Positions 7,926 through 16,298 of a stretch of 36,614 nucleotides of DNA are shown here, piece after piece. How positions within the stretch are numbered: position 1 is the stretch's first letter; the number at the start of each line of letters is the position of its first letter. The stretch comes from Candidatus Methanomethylicia archaeon. GTDB taxonomy: Archaea > Thermoproteota > Methanomethylicia > CALHIW01. A program made the position numbers and the translations under genes. The stretch spans positions 1 through 36,614 of the forward strand of contig CALHIW010000034.1 in the NCBI GenBank assembly GCA_938030905.1, given 5' to 3'. The notes under the pieces were generated by a model that saw nothing but the letters and a program-made list of their open reading frames with translations, did not search any database and had not been told where the DNA came from.

Positions 7926-8390
7926 CTATAACTGTTTTCTCTTCAATAAAAGTTTTGCCTGAAATATAAGCACTAACTCCTCATGTTGATTATAAACTTC
8001 ATTATTAAAAGTTACAATACCGTAGTTCCCCCTTTCAAACTTCTCAACAACCTTAATCCTAGCCATAATGGTATCTCCTGCAAATACAGGTTTTACAAAT
8101 CTAAGATTATCAATACCGTAAAAAGCTACAATACTTCCCTCGAAAAAGCCAAGCCTCATCCAAAGTCCTGAAGTAACAGCTAGAGTTAGTAGTCCATGAA
8201 CAACTCTTCTTCCAAACATTGTTTGTTTAGCAAATACTTCATCAACATGGAGCGGATTAAAATCACCACTAATCCCTGCAAAGTTTACTATATCTGCCTC
8301 AGTAATAGTTCTTCTAGGTGTTTCAAAGAAATCACCAATATTGAAATCCTCATAGAACCTCGTATAATCACCATAATATACTTGTTTAAA
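7926..8390 (-). CDS. MaoC-like hotdog dehydratase/thioesterase, start unclear
   Basis: The frame encodes a full MaoC-type hotdog domain: YEDFNIGDFFETPRRTITE, then DIVNFAGISGDFNPLHVDE (the hydratase motif with Asp and His), MFGRRVVHG, and FVKPVFAGDTIMARIKV. The open frame runs from just after a TAG at 8391-8393. No ATG, GTG or TTG lies in frame before the Met at 8219, which is deep inside the domain. An ATG at 8374-8376 is in another frame. Either a one-base indel lies near the 5' end, or a rare start is used, or the sequence has an error. Family role: (R)-specific enoyl-CoA hydration or a related reaction in acyl-CoA metabolism. The start at 8390 is only the limit of the open frame. Confidence 0.7.
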   Translation of the reverse strand, partial: FKQVYYGDYTRFYEDFNIGDFFETPRRTITEADIVNFAGISGDFNPLHVDEVFAKQTMFGRRVVHGLLTLAVTSGLWMRLGFFEGSIVAFYGIDNLRFVKPVFAGDTIMARIKVVEKFERGNYGIVTFNNEVYNQHEELVLIFQAKLLLKRKQL

Positions 8391-8469
8391 CTACTAAAAA
8401 GTTTACCTTAAAATTTACGAATCCCATATTGATTTCTTAAATTTAAATTTAACTAATCAGAGCTAAACG

Positions 8470-8970
8470 TTATGAAACATATACTTTCTTTACCCCTTGA
8501 ACTTTAAACATCTCTGAAATTAGATTCTCCTGAATCTTTCCATCTATAACTATGTAAAGTTTAGGTTCAGGAAATAAATCAGGATCCTCAGCCATGATTT
8601 GTCTTATACTTCTACCTGCATCAGCAATAATCTTAGTAATTCCTGCAATAATGCCTGGCATACGCGAATCCGCCTCAATTATAATTACTGTGTATCCTAA
8701 AATTTTTGATGCCTCATTCAGGAATGCACCTGCTGATCTAATTTTACTAAGCACTGGTCCAAGTTTTTCATCGGTTGAAAGCATTTTCACTGTTTCTTTT
8801 ACAGTTTTTCGGTCAACACTTAATGCCTTAGCTATTGATGTTAAAGTAACTTTTAATGGGCCGATATAGACCTCTCCACCATAAATTCTTAATCCAAGCT
8901 CAACAATAAGTCTTGCCACCCTCATTTTTGCTGGATCGTTTCTGAATATTTCACTAAGAATACTCCACAT
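8470..8970 (-). CDS. Regulator of amino-acid metabolism with HTH and ACT domains
   Basis: 166 residues. The N-terminal half contains a helix-turn-helix (VTLTSIAKALSVDRKTVKETVKML). The C-terminal half (about 90-166) is an ACT fold: YTVIIIEADSRMPGIIAGITKIIADAGRSIRQIM and a final strand pair ending VQGVKKVYVS. This is the archaeal family of predicted ACT-domain regulators (COG2150 type). It should bind an amino acid or related small molecule and act on DNA. The ligand and target are unknown. It is monocistronic here, with a MITE copy in its upstream region at 9019-9079. Confidence 0.85.
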   Translation of the reverse strand: MWSILSEIFRNDPAKMRVARLIVELGLRIYGGEVYIGPLKVTLTSIAKALSVDRKTVKETVKMLSTDEKLGPVLSKIRSAGAFLNEASKILGYTVIIIEADSRMPGIIAGITKIIADAGRSIRQIMAEDPDLFPEPKLYIVIDGKIQENLISEMFKVQGVKKVYVS

Positions 8971-9018
8971 ACTAAAATTACTATTAATTCCCTAATAAAG
9001 CTTATTATAGCCTACATG

Positions 9019-9079
9019 GATACTGTCAAGTTAAGCTATTAGCTATACATAGTCCACATATACTAACTTTGACATAATC
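9019..9079. mobile_element. Diverged second copy of the 59-bp MITE
   Basis: The left end GATACTGTCAAGTTAAGC matches the reverse complement of the 794-852 element, the interior matches in order (ATTA, CTATAC, TCCACATAT, CTAACTT), and the right end is worn (GACATAATC). The copy is 61 bp and in the opposite orientation to the first. No target duplication can be recognised, so this insertion is older. It lies between the ACT regulator and the lipoate ligase gene, upstream of both. Confidence 0.75.
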
Positions 9080-9232
9080 ATTCATATTACAAGTGAGACT
9101 TGTAATAGTTATATTATTTAATGGATGAAACACGAAAATAAATATTAAGCTGCAAAGCTAGAATTAAGTTGAAGCTCTATCAAATGGGTATAATATATAT
9201 TTATTGAGGATTTAATTAGGCTTAGAGGTAAT

Positions 9233-10147
9233 ATGGCTCTATGGAGATTACTAAATTATGAATGTTTTAATCCTAAGCTTAATCTTAGTGTTGAGGAATC
9301 AGTTTTTAGATTATTTAAAAATAGTGGTTACGATGGTGTTTTATGGTTATGGTGCAACAATCCATCAGTTATTATTAGCTATTCACAGGATGTTAGACAT
9401 GAGGTTAATTTAGAATTCTGTAAAATCACAGGTATAGAAATTGTTAGAAGACTTTCAGGTGGCGGTGCAGTATATCATGATAGGGGAGTAGCTAATATCA
9501 GTCTAATTGTCAACATTGAAAAGCATAAAGAACTCATGGATATTGAATATACGTATAGGGTTGTGGCTAGGCCATTAGTGAATTTGCTTAGAGACTTAGA
9601 TATTAATGCGGAGTCCAAGATTCCTAACGGTGTTTTTATCGATAATTTTAAGATTGCTGGCTTTGCCCAGTACCGGTCGCAGAGTACATTATTGGTTCAC
9701 AGCTCAATTTTATTTGATGCAAATTTAACTAATTTATATAAATCCCTTATTAACATTAAATACCCGGTAGCTAATATTTCCAGTTTAGTTTGGAAATGGT
9801 CAAATATAGATATGTTTAAGAGGGAGATTATTTATTGGTTCTCCAGAATATTTAATGTTAAGCTTATTAAGACACCACTAACATCTAAAGAGGTTGTTTT
9901 AGCATCTAAACTATACGCATTAAAGTATTCTAACGCTCTTTACAATACTAATAAAATGCATCCAAATGCTGTTGTTAACATATGTTTACCTAAGTGTTTT
10001 ACAGTTAATTATGTTAAACTCTATGAGAATTTACTATTAGAAACATCAAGATTGTATAGAGATATTAATCTAATGGTTAAGCTTCACTTCGTTAGTAATA
10101 TAAATAAACCACTAGTATTCTTAGATAATGAACTAATAGCTTTCTAA
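9233..10147 (+). CDS. lplA: Lipoate-protein ligase A family protein
   Basis: 304 residues. The N-terminal 190 residues form the BPL/LPL catalytic domain: RRLSGGGAVYHD (residues 72-83) binds lipoate, and Lys140 in NFKIAGFAQY is the conserved catalytic lysine, followed by LLVHSSILFDANL. The remaining about 110 residues are divergent and may replace the separate C-terminal domain found in some archaea. Expected reaction: ATP-dependent activation of lipoate (or octanoate) and transfer to a lysine of 2-oxoacid dehydrogenase E2 or GcvH protein. GAGGT lies about 5 bases before the ATG as a ribosome-binding site. The stop overlaps the stop of the convergent reductase gene. Confidence 0.85.
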   Translation: MALWRLLNYECFNPKLNLSVEESVFRLFKNSGYDGVLWLWCNNPSVIISYSQDVRHEVNLEFCKITGIEIVRRLSGGGAVYHDRGVANISLIVNIEKHKELMDIEYTYRVVARPLVNLLRDLDINAESKIPNGVFIDNFKIAGFAQYRSQSTLLVHSSILFDANLTNLYKSLINIKYPVANISSLVWKWSNIDMFKREIIYWFSRIFNVKLIKTPLTSKEVVLASKLYALKYSNALYNTNKMHPNAVVNICLPKCFTVNYVKLYENLLLETSRLYRDINLMVKLHFVSNINKPLVFLDNELIAF

Positions 10148-10794
10148 TACATAACTTTATAAATTAATACTACTTCTCTCCCACAACTACATATCTTATA
10201 GTCTATCAACTTAGCTTTTATACAGTCATTTAGACTACTAAATCCCTCCCCCCTTACTAGTGATATTGCATTATCACCACCTAGAATGTATGGAGTTATG
10301 GTTATATGAAGTTCATCGACAAGTTTATGATATAGCATATGCCAGTTCAGTATGCCTCCCCCTTCAAGAAGTATTTTTCTTATTTCCCTTTCATACAGTT
10401 TCTCCATTAAGTTCTTAAGATTGATGCTTTCTCCCATAATTAATACTTCAACATCCATGCTATGTATTTTACTTATTTTCTCTTTGGATGCTTTATTTGA
10501 AGTAACAATTATTGTTTTAGCTGATCTATCAATGATTACATTTGCATTTAACGGTATTCTCAGTAATTCATCTATAACGATTCTTATAGGATTTCTTCCA
10601 TTAATGAGTCTTACTGTTAATAAAGGGTTATCGTTAATGATTGTATTTGCTCCTACAAGTACGGCATCGACATTAGCCCTTAATGTATGAAGCCTCTTAA
10701 GATCTTGTAAACATGAAAGCTTAGAAAAACCTGTTTTACTAGCAATTTTACCATCAATTGTTTCGGCAGCACATAAGATAACATAAGGCTTCAT
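10144..10794 (-). CDS. RibD-type reductase (diaminohydroxyphosphoribosylamino-pyrimidine reductase)
   Basis: RibD C-terminal/dihydrofolate-reductase-like fold: MKPYVILCAAETIDGKIA at the start, VGANTIINDNPLLTVR, ILLEGGGILNWHML, and LHITITPYILGG. Archaea carry this reductase as a stand-alone enzyme that reduces the ribosyl side chain of the 2,5-diaminopyrimidine intermediate with NADPH in riboflavin/F420 precursor synthesis. I place the start at 10794, where the family N-terminus begins; an ATG at 10824 would add ten unrelated residues. Its last bases overlap the lipoate ligase stop on the other strand (TAA and TAG share two bases). No other rib gene is nearby. Confidence 0.87.
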   Translation of the reverse strand: MKPYVILCAAETIDGKIASKTGFSKLSCLQDLKRLHTLRANVDAVLVGANTIINDNPLLTVRLINGRNPIRIVIDELLRIPLNANVIIDRSAKTIIVTSNKASKEKISKIHSMDVEVLIMGESINLKNLMEKLYEREIRKILLEGGGILNWHMLYHKLVDELHITITPYILGGDNAISLVRGEGFSSLNDCIKAKLIDYKICSCGREVVLIYKVMY

Positions 10795-10893
10795 AAAGTC
10801 TTCTAGATTAGAATACTTAAACATTTTACTATTTTAAGTTCTTATAGCAACTATTGGATACTAATTTATTTAAATTTTATGACGAAGAAGCAG

Positions 10894-11596
10894 GATACTG
10901 TCAAGTTATTGATGTTGTGGTCGGTCCTCCTAGGGTTTGATGGGTCTTATGAGGTTGTACCATAGGATAAGAAACCTTATGAAAAGTTTGATCTTGAGGA
11001 TATGTATTTCCTTACTGGAAGTTGTTGAAGAAGCACTAGCCCACTTTCATGTTCTGAATAATGTTCAATACGTTTCCCTCACTGAGGGTTTTATGCCTCC
11101 ACTCAAGTCCAAGAGCCCGGAAAACTTCAGGATGCTAATCCCCTATCTACAAGGATGACACTTGTCTACACAAGTCTCCAAAACCCTCCAGGAAGACTTC
11201 TACAGGAAAGATACCCCACCAAGAAACCAATATAGCCAGAAGCCCACACTATCCACATCCATTGCAGAAACACAGCACCACTCTTCACTAACCTTAATCT
11301 TGGCTCATCAACAGCCACCATACACCTTAGTTTAGCCCAACATTGACACTACAAGCTCCAATCTCTAACCCAAAGCCTTACAGCCTCATGACCCCATGAA
11401 ACAACCCTCAGAACATAGATTACTCCCCTACAGCTCAAACAAGCCATGTAAAACAGAATCACTCTAACCCCCAACCTGCAACGAAAACCTATAATCCTGA
11501 ACAAACTGCTATTCCTAGGGGCTTCAAGGAGTCACTTGATGGTAACACCTCCCAAAGCGGTTTCTCAAAGCCCCTAAGAAATAACTTGACAATATC
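10894..11596. mobile_element. 703-bp IS element, IS6/IS240-like, with 9-bp target-site duplication
   Basis: The left end GATACTGTCAAGTTATT and right end AATAACTTGACAATATC are inverted repeats with one mismatch. AAGAAGCAG is repeated exactly on both sides (10885-10893 and 11597-11605), a 9-bp target duplication. The length fits short archaeal IS6-type elements (about 700-800 bp). The ends match those of the MITE at 794-852. The transposase inside is dead (see next entry). The clear duplication shows that the element's borders are intact although its gene is not. Confidence 0.85.
10925..11560 (-). pseudogene. Dead IS6/IS240-like DDE transposase
   Basis: Minus-strand fragments in shifting frames give the order of a DDE transposase: AVDE, then IKVSEEWCCVSAMDVDSVGF (strand after the first Asp), LETCVDKCHP (second Asp region), LEWRHKTLSEGNVLNIIQNMK (the region before and around the catalytic Glu, here lost), and the C-terminal ILWYNLIRP. 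At least three frameshifts and several stops separate them. The family call rests on motif order and on element length. A 73-codon plus-strand frame in the same place is not a gene. Confidence 0.65.
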
Positions 11597-11696
11597 AAGA
11601 AGCAGCTTAACATATTGTAACTACATTTTTAGGTAAGTAATAATCATAGTCTCTTACTAAGCCTTATTAAAGCTGTTAATCCATAGTTTCAATTAA

Positions 11697-12330
11697 GAAC
11701 TCATCTCTAAGCTTCGTATTTTAAGTGTATTGTTATGTATGTTGTGGGGGTTTAGAGGTTGTTGCTAGTTTTTCATATCTATTATTTAAGGCTTTAAGCT
11801 ATTTATAGATTCTTTCAATATTAGACTTCACCTCCTTTGATGTTTAGGCTTCCCATTATTTCTATGGTTTATATGCTGCCCATATTGATGGATGATTGTT
11901 TACCTTACAGCTTCAGTATCGTATGAGTGCATTAGCTTCTTGAAGCCCCTCAAGTCCTCCAGCAGCTTATCGAGCAATTTGATTTATGCACATCCCCAGA
12001 TCTAAGCTATGCTAGGCTTCCTCATCACACATAAACTCATCAACTCTCCATGCTTGAGGCCATCAAGCCATTACCCAAGTCTCCACCATTAAGCTATCAT
12101 ACATACCCCACCAGATTTCCTCATAGATACTAAAGCTCTAAACACCCTACTCTATAAACACTTAAGCCCCTACAGCCTTACAAGAACATAGCAAATAAAT
12201 ATCATCCAGTAGTTAAAAATAGAGAATACCACTTATTATAAGTCTATCATCAGCCTAAACCTACCAACCCAAGCTTTAAGAGGTAAAGAAGCTAATTAAA
12301 ACCCACTTCCATCAAAACTCCACACCCACA
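11697..12330 (-). pseudogene. IS5-like transposase remnant, copy A
   Basis: Minus-strand fragments in broken frames read LEDLRGFKKLMHSYDTEAVR, then GKPKHQR, then SNIERIYK and LKALNNRYEKLATT, the order of the C-terminal half of an IS5/IS4-type DDE transposase (YDTEA after the second Asp, SNIER containing the catalytic Glu). The first about 110 bases are close to identical with 24659-24765 and weaker similarity continues for about 600 bases. No terminal repeats or target duplication are seen. Stops and indels make it non-functional. Confidence 0.6.
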
Positions 12331-12631
12331 GAGAAATTCCGAATAATCCAGAGATAAGTTCTAAGGCTACATAACATAAGTTCTAAGTTACTAATCTATA
12401 TCTACGCTAATAGAGTCTGCCACCTCTATAGTGAATGATAGGCTTTCATTCATGTTGTGGTTTAACATTTTATCATAAAGATAAAAAGATAATAAGCTAA
12501 CCTAAGGAACCCTCATATACCTATAAGCTACAACAGTAAAACATCATTTGCTAGAGGTATGATAGTGATAAAATTAGCTATTCTCCACATACTTCAAGAT
12601 ATTATTCTAACGTTATATTATTTGATATAAT
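12331..12631. other. Gene-free stretch before surE
   Basis: About 300 AT-rich bases without a coding frame. ATAAGTTCTAAG is repeated at about 12351 and 12373. I see no other structure. Confidence 0.3.
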
Positions 12632-12632
12632 C

Positions 12633-12640
12633 TTTATAAA
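12633..12640 (+). promoter_or_regulatory. TATA box of surE (leaderless)
   Basis: TTTATAAA is centred about 25 bases before the ATG at 12661, so transcription should begin at the start codon. There is no Shine-Dalgarno sequence. Confidence 0.6.
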
Positions 12641-12660
12641 CTTACGACTCTACTATTTTT

Positions 12661-13431
12661 ATGAATACGATTTTGGTAGTTAATGATGATGGTATTAATA
12701 GCGTGGGTCTGCTGGCTTTAAGCCAGATTCTTAGAGAGCTCGGTGAAGTAGTTATTGTAGCTCCTGAATATGAACGTAGTGGTATTGGTAAAGCATTATC
12801 TATAGGATTGATACGTATATCTAGTATTAAGATTAATGGAATTAGAGCCTATTCAATTGATGGAACACCCGCTGATGCTTACTTTATAGCTACCAATAAA
12901 ATTCTTAAGAGGAAACCAAGTATTGTTGTTGCTGGTATTAATTTAGGACCTAATATAGGACTTGAAGACATCTTAAGCTCTGGAACTATTGGTGTTGCTT
13001 TAGAAGCGGCAATACATGGTGTTCCAGCTATTGCTATTTCCTACTGTGTTAGAGATATTCTTAGGAAGAATCACGTCAGTATTAATGAGCTTAAAGTTGC
13101 AATGGATGTTTCCAAGAGAATTGTTAAATATATTCTAGAGAATGGTATGCCCAATGGTGTTCAAGTACTATCTATAAATATCCCTGAAAAACTGGATAAT
13201 ATTAAGGTTAAAGTAACTAGAATTGCCCATGTAAGCTATCGTGATATACATTGTGAAGTTAATAATGGATATAAAACCGCATCATGGCTTATAGACAACT
13301 ATAAAGATGCTGAGCCTGGAACCGATGTTTATGCTATAAGGTATGAAAATGTAATTTCAATAACTCCAATAAGGTTAAACTTTGATGGTGATTGTAGAAG
13401 TGTTGAGCTACTAGTTAAAGACTTATTTTAA
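12661..13431 (+). CDS. surE: 5'/3'-nucleotidase SurE
   Basis: 256 residues, the normal size. All metal ligands of the family are present: Asp9 and Asp10 in NDDG, Ser40 in ERSGIG and Asn94 in AGINLGPNIG. The SSGTIGVALEAAIHGVPAIAIS block is also typical. It is a divalent-metal phosphatase that hydrolyses nucleoside monophosphates (and in some species short polyphosphate) in the cytoplasm. The stop overlaps by four bases the stop of the convergent DUF47 gene. Its place beside the phosphate-transport genes fits a role in phosphate release, which is inference. Confidence 0.94.
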   Translation: MNTILVVNDDGINSVGLLALSQILRELGEVVIVAPEYERSGIGKALSIGLIRISSIKINGIRAYSIDGTPADAYFIATNKILKRKPSIVVAGINLGPNIGLEDILSSGTIGVALEAAIHGVPAIAISYCVRDILRKNHVSINELKVAMDVSKRIVKYILENGMPNGVQVLSINIPEKLDNIKVKVTRIAHVSYRDIHCEVNNGYKTASWLIDNYKDAEPGTDVYAIRYENVISITPIRLNFDGDCRSVELLVKDLF

Positions 13432-14105
13432 GTACTTAATACTACTATTGCCCTAATTACATCAGCCGTATCTTCAAGTCTATCTACAGCATTCTCTATG
13501 AACTCTACAGCATCCTTAATCATTAGCCAGTTACCTATACTTTTAACCGTATCCCCCCATTTAAGTATTTCAGCTATAAGATCAATTCTTAAATCATCAA
13601 TTTCCTCTTCAATTCTCTCAGTTTTTTCAGCTGCATCTAATGCATCACTTGGTTTAGATATAAGTTTACTAAGCCCATCTCCCAGTATCATAGCCGCATC
13701 ACACATCTTATATGTTATTGTTTTTAATCCACTTCTAATGTTTTCCGGTACTTCTCTAGGATTAACATATAGTAACCTTCTTGATGATGCCTTAACATAA
13801 GCAGCTATATCATCAACTGTTAATATGAGCTTCATTATTTCCTCCCTATCTAGAGGGTGGAAGGTTTCCTTCATAAGTTCAGTAACTATACTCTTCTTAA
13901 TCTCATCAGCCTCCCTTTCAAATTTAAATATTTCTTCAAAGCTTTTCCTTGCATTATTAAAATCACCACTATAATATGCTTCGATGAATTTCTTCATCTC
14001 CATAATAACACTTAAAACTTTACTATAGTGTTTTTCACAGGTTACTAGTACTTTTTTCTCTCTTCTCCTACCAAACCATACAGCAACATGACTGGATTTG
14101 GGCAT
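13428..14105 (-). CDS. DUF47/PhoU-like phosphate transport accessory protein
   Basis: 225 residues, almost all helix, of the DUF47 family (PhoU-like partner of PiT transporters). Recognisable stretches are KFEREADEIKKSIVTELMKETFHPLDREEIMKLI, DDIAAYVKASSRRLL, and the C-terminal ENAVDRLEDTADVIRAIV. The acidic E/D-x-x-x-D patches are the usual metal-binding sites. It lies about 1.2 kb from the PiT gene, on the opposite strand, with a broken phoU between them. A TATA-like TTTATATTT lies about 35 bases upstream of the ATG. Expected role: controls or assists PiT phosphate uptake. Confidence 0.87.
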   Translation of the reverse strand: MPKSSHVAVWFGRRREKKVLVTCEKHYSKVLSVIMEMKKFIEAYYSGDFNNARKSFEEIFKFEREADEIKKSIVTELMKETFHPLDREEIMKLILTVDDIAAYVKASSRRLLYVNPREVPENIRSGLKTITYKMCDAAMILGDGLSKLISKPSDALDAAEKTERIEEEIDDLRIDLIAEILKWGDTVKSIGNWLMIKDAVEFIENAVDRLEDTADVIRAIVVLST

Positions 14106-14189
14106 GAATCCATCTTATATGTAGTATTATAGTTAAATATAAACTTAACTAGATGTATTTTCAATCTCTTCACTCATCTTTACTTCACT

Positions 14190-15205
14190 TCATGCATCTA
14201 TGTCCAAGTCGAGCAGTATTTCAGCAATTCCAGCTGCATATTCTGAAGTCTTCTTAGACTTTCAACAGTTAAGTGTAAATAAGCTACTACCTTAACATTA
14301 GGAGTTCCACTTAATATTTTCTCTATTAAGTTAGCTTCATAGCCGCGTATTAAGCCTCTTAAACTTAAGCCATGCTTGCTCTTTTACTGCTTGCATTTAC
14401 TATGGAGTATATAGAGTTCCTAAATGACTTGCATGTCTCATCCTCCATTTCAATTAGCTTTAAAATTGCATCTTTATCAAGCAAATCTTAAGATTTCATG
14501 TAAATTTGTAGATGCTATTGTAGCATGGTCAGCTGCTATTTCAATATGTCTAACTACAACACGATACTCTAAGCATTCCTGAAGATTTTTAATTTCTAAA
14601 CTATCTAGTATATTTGGCTCCCTAATGGCTGCTGTTAACTGTCTTATTGATAGGAAGTAAAGTCTGTCATCATTATCTCTTTCAATAATATCATGGAGAA
14701 GATCCTTATCTCTTTCTATAAGTGTTCTTGAAACATCATTATACATATATGATGTTAAAGTCCTCATCCTATATATAACTTTTCTTAATGGGAAGTTAAC
14801 ATAGTGTGATAAGACTTGAAGTATTATTTTTGTTGAAGAATCCTCAACCACTTCAACACCTGCAAGCTTTCTAGTAATAACTTCTTTCGATTCTATGTCT
14901 GAATTTAATGGAATCTTACTTGATAGTATATTTATAACATCATATCCTGAGATATATGCTGCAATAATATTCCTTAATGTAACTTCTTCATTCTCACTTA
15001 CAATTTTAAAATTCAGTACTTTACCGTTTTGCTTTAAGTTGAGTACTAAGGTCTTAGTACAAGTGAGCCATCTGTCCGTTCATATATGCCCATAGGTGCT
15101 CTCTTACTTAATTCATACCCTTTAATCTATTTCCTGGTAGAGAAACTATGTAAGTCATCCCTATCTTAATAGGTTTTTCAACTCTATATTTTTAGATCTA
15201 TATAT
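14190..15205 (-). pseudogene. phoU: Frameshifted phoU (AbrB-PhoU-PhoU) pseudogene
   Basis: Fragments in three frames rebuild an archaeal PhoU of about 330 residues. In order they are KYRVEKPIKIGMTYIVSLP and ERTDGSLVLRP (SpoVT/AbrB swapped-hairpin domain); LNLKQNGKVLNFKIVSENEE and LRNIIAAYISGYDVINIL; then a long open frame containing RMRTLTSYMYND, DRLYFLSIRQLTAAI and RHIEIAADHA (first PhoU domain); LDKDAILKLIEMEDE; GLSLRGLIRGYEANLIEKIL; and EYAAGIAEILLDLDIDA at the end (second PhoU domain). At least four frameshifts and no usable start codon. The open part 14477-14851 could still be translated as about 124 residues from a GTG, but would lack the DNA-binding domain. It was presumably the repressor or signalling regulator of the neighbouring pit gene. 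Confidence 0.85.
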
Positions 15206-15215
15206 TATATATAGA
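15197..15215. promoter_or_regulatory. 19-bp perfect palindrome upstream of pit
   Basis: TCTATATAT-T-ATATATAGA has 9-bp arms around one base. It lies in the divergent control region between the broken phoU and pit, about 25-40 bases upstream of the pit TATA box. Its placement suggests an operator, perhaps for the lost PhoU-type regulator; AT-rich palindromes also arise by chance. Confidence 0.4.
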
Positions 15216-15238
15216 CTATAGTTAATATGTAGAGAAAC

Positions 15239-15248
15239 TATATAAATA
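15239..15248 (+). promoter_or_regulatory. TATA box of pit
   Basis: TATATAAATA is centred about 41 bases before the ATG at 15285, which predicts a leader of roughly 15 bases. Confidence 0.5.
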
Positions 15249-15284
15249 TTCTTAACATTACTTGTACTAGTGACCTAATTGGAT

Positions 15285-16298
15285 ATGATACTGCTTACTT
15301 GTGGCTTAATATTGTCCTTCGTAATGGCATTTAATATGGGTGGAAATGATGCTGCTAATCCTACCGATTGTGTTGTAGGGTCTGAAGTATTATCAATTAG
15401 AAAAGCTGTAATGCTTTTCTCGGTATTCACTCTTATTGGCTCTTTACTTCAAGGATTTATGGTTATGAAAACCATAGGGATAGGGATAGTACCTGAAATT
15501 GATATTTTCGGAGCTTTTACTATTGTTCTATCAGCTAATATATGGATCTTAATCAGCTCCCTCCTAGGTAGACCAATATCAACAACGCATTCAATTATTG
15601 GTGCTGTTTTAGGATATGGTTTTGTTAAGTATGGCTTAAACATTAATACTCAAATTTTAGTGATAATTATATTAAGCTGGATTTCCTCTCCTCTATGTAG
15701 CCTTATTCTTGCATTTATAATTTATAGGATGCTTAAAGTACTCATTACGAGAAATAAATTTGGGGAATCACTAGTTTTTGAGAAGATGATTAAAGCTCTT
15801 CTTATATTTTCTCTTTGCTTTTCGGCTTATGCTTTCGGAGCTAATGATGTTGGTAATGCTACTGGTGTTTATGTCACTATTGCATCGAAGCTAGGTCATT
15901 TACCTGACTATAACGCTATGATTCTACTAGCTACTTATGGTGCTATTGGAATTGCTACTGGAGGATTCGTTATTGGCCCCAGAGTCATAGGAACAGTCGC
16001 ATTTAAAGTTTGTAGACTTGATGTATTAACTGGTCTTGCAGCAGAGATGAGCAATGCTCTTGTTGTTTATCTCTTTACAACTATACCCTATATGCTTATA
16101 GGATATGGCTTACCAATATCTACATCGTACGCTACTGTTGGATCAATTATTGGGGCTGGAGTTGCTAAAAGTGGAAAATCTATCAATAAGACTGTTATAA
16201 TTAGTATAGCTCTGTTCTGGATTTTGACAGTACCTGTAACTGCTATCTTATGTGGATTAATATATATTACTAGTACTTTCATGACTTCATGGCTTTAA
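15285..16298 (+). CDS. pit: Low-affinity inorganic phosphate transporter, PiT family
   Basis: 337 residues with about ten membrane helices. The two signature repeats are present: MAFNMGGNDAANPTD at the N-terminus (residues 14-28) and FGANDVGNATG (about 183-193), as are the GRPISTTHSIIGAVLG and LPISTSYATVGSIIGAG elements. It is a cytoplasmic-membrane symporter that takes up phosphate with protons or sodium. I start at the ATG at 15285; a TTG six bases earlier would add two residues. The nearby DUF47 gene is the expected accessory protein. The gene appears intact, in contrast to the broken phoU upstream. Confidence 0.92.
   Translation: MILLTCGLILSFVMAFNMGGNDAANPTDCVVGSEVLSIRKAVMLFSVFTLIGSLLQGFMVMKTIGIGIVPEIDIFGAFTIVLSANIWILISSLLGRPISTTHSIIGAVLGYGFVKYGLNINTQILVIIILSWISSPLCSLILAFIIYRMLKVLITRNKFGESLVFEKMIKALLIFSLCFSAYAFGANDVGNATGVYVTIASKLGHLPDYNAMILLATYGAIGIATGGFVIGPRVIGTVAFKVCRLDVLTGLAAEMSNALVVYLFTTIPYMLIGYGLPISTSYATVGSIIGAGVAKSGKSINKTVIISIALFWILTVPVTAILCGLIYITSTFMTSWL

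Noticed and set aside
10937..11158. 73-codon plus-strand frame inside the 703-bp IS
   Set aside because: The recognisable transposase fragments are on the minus strand, and the plus-strand product has no plausible domain.
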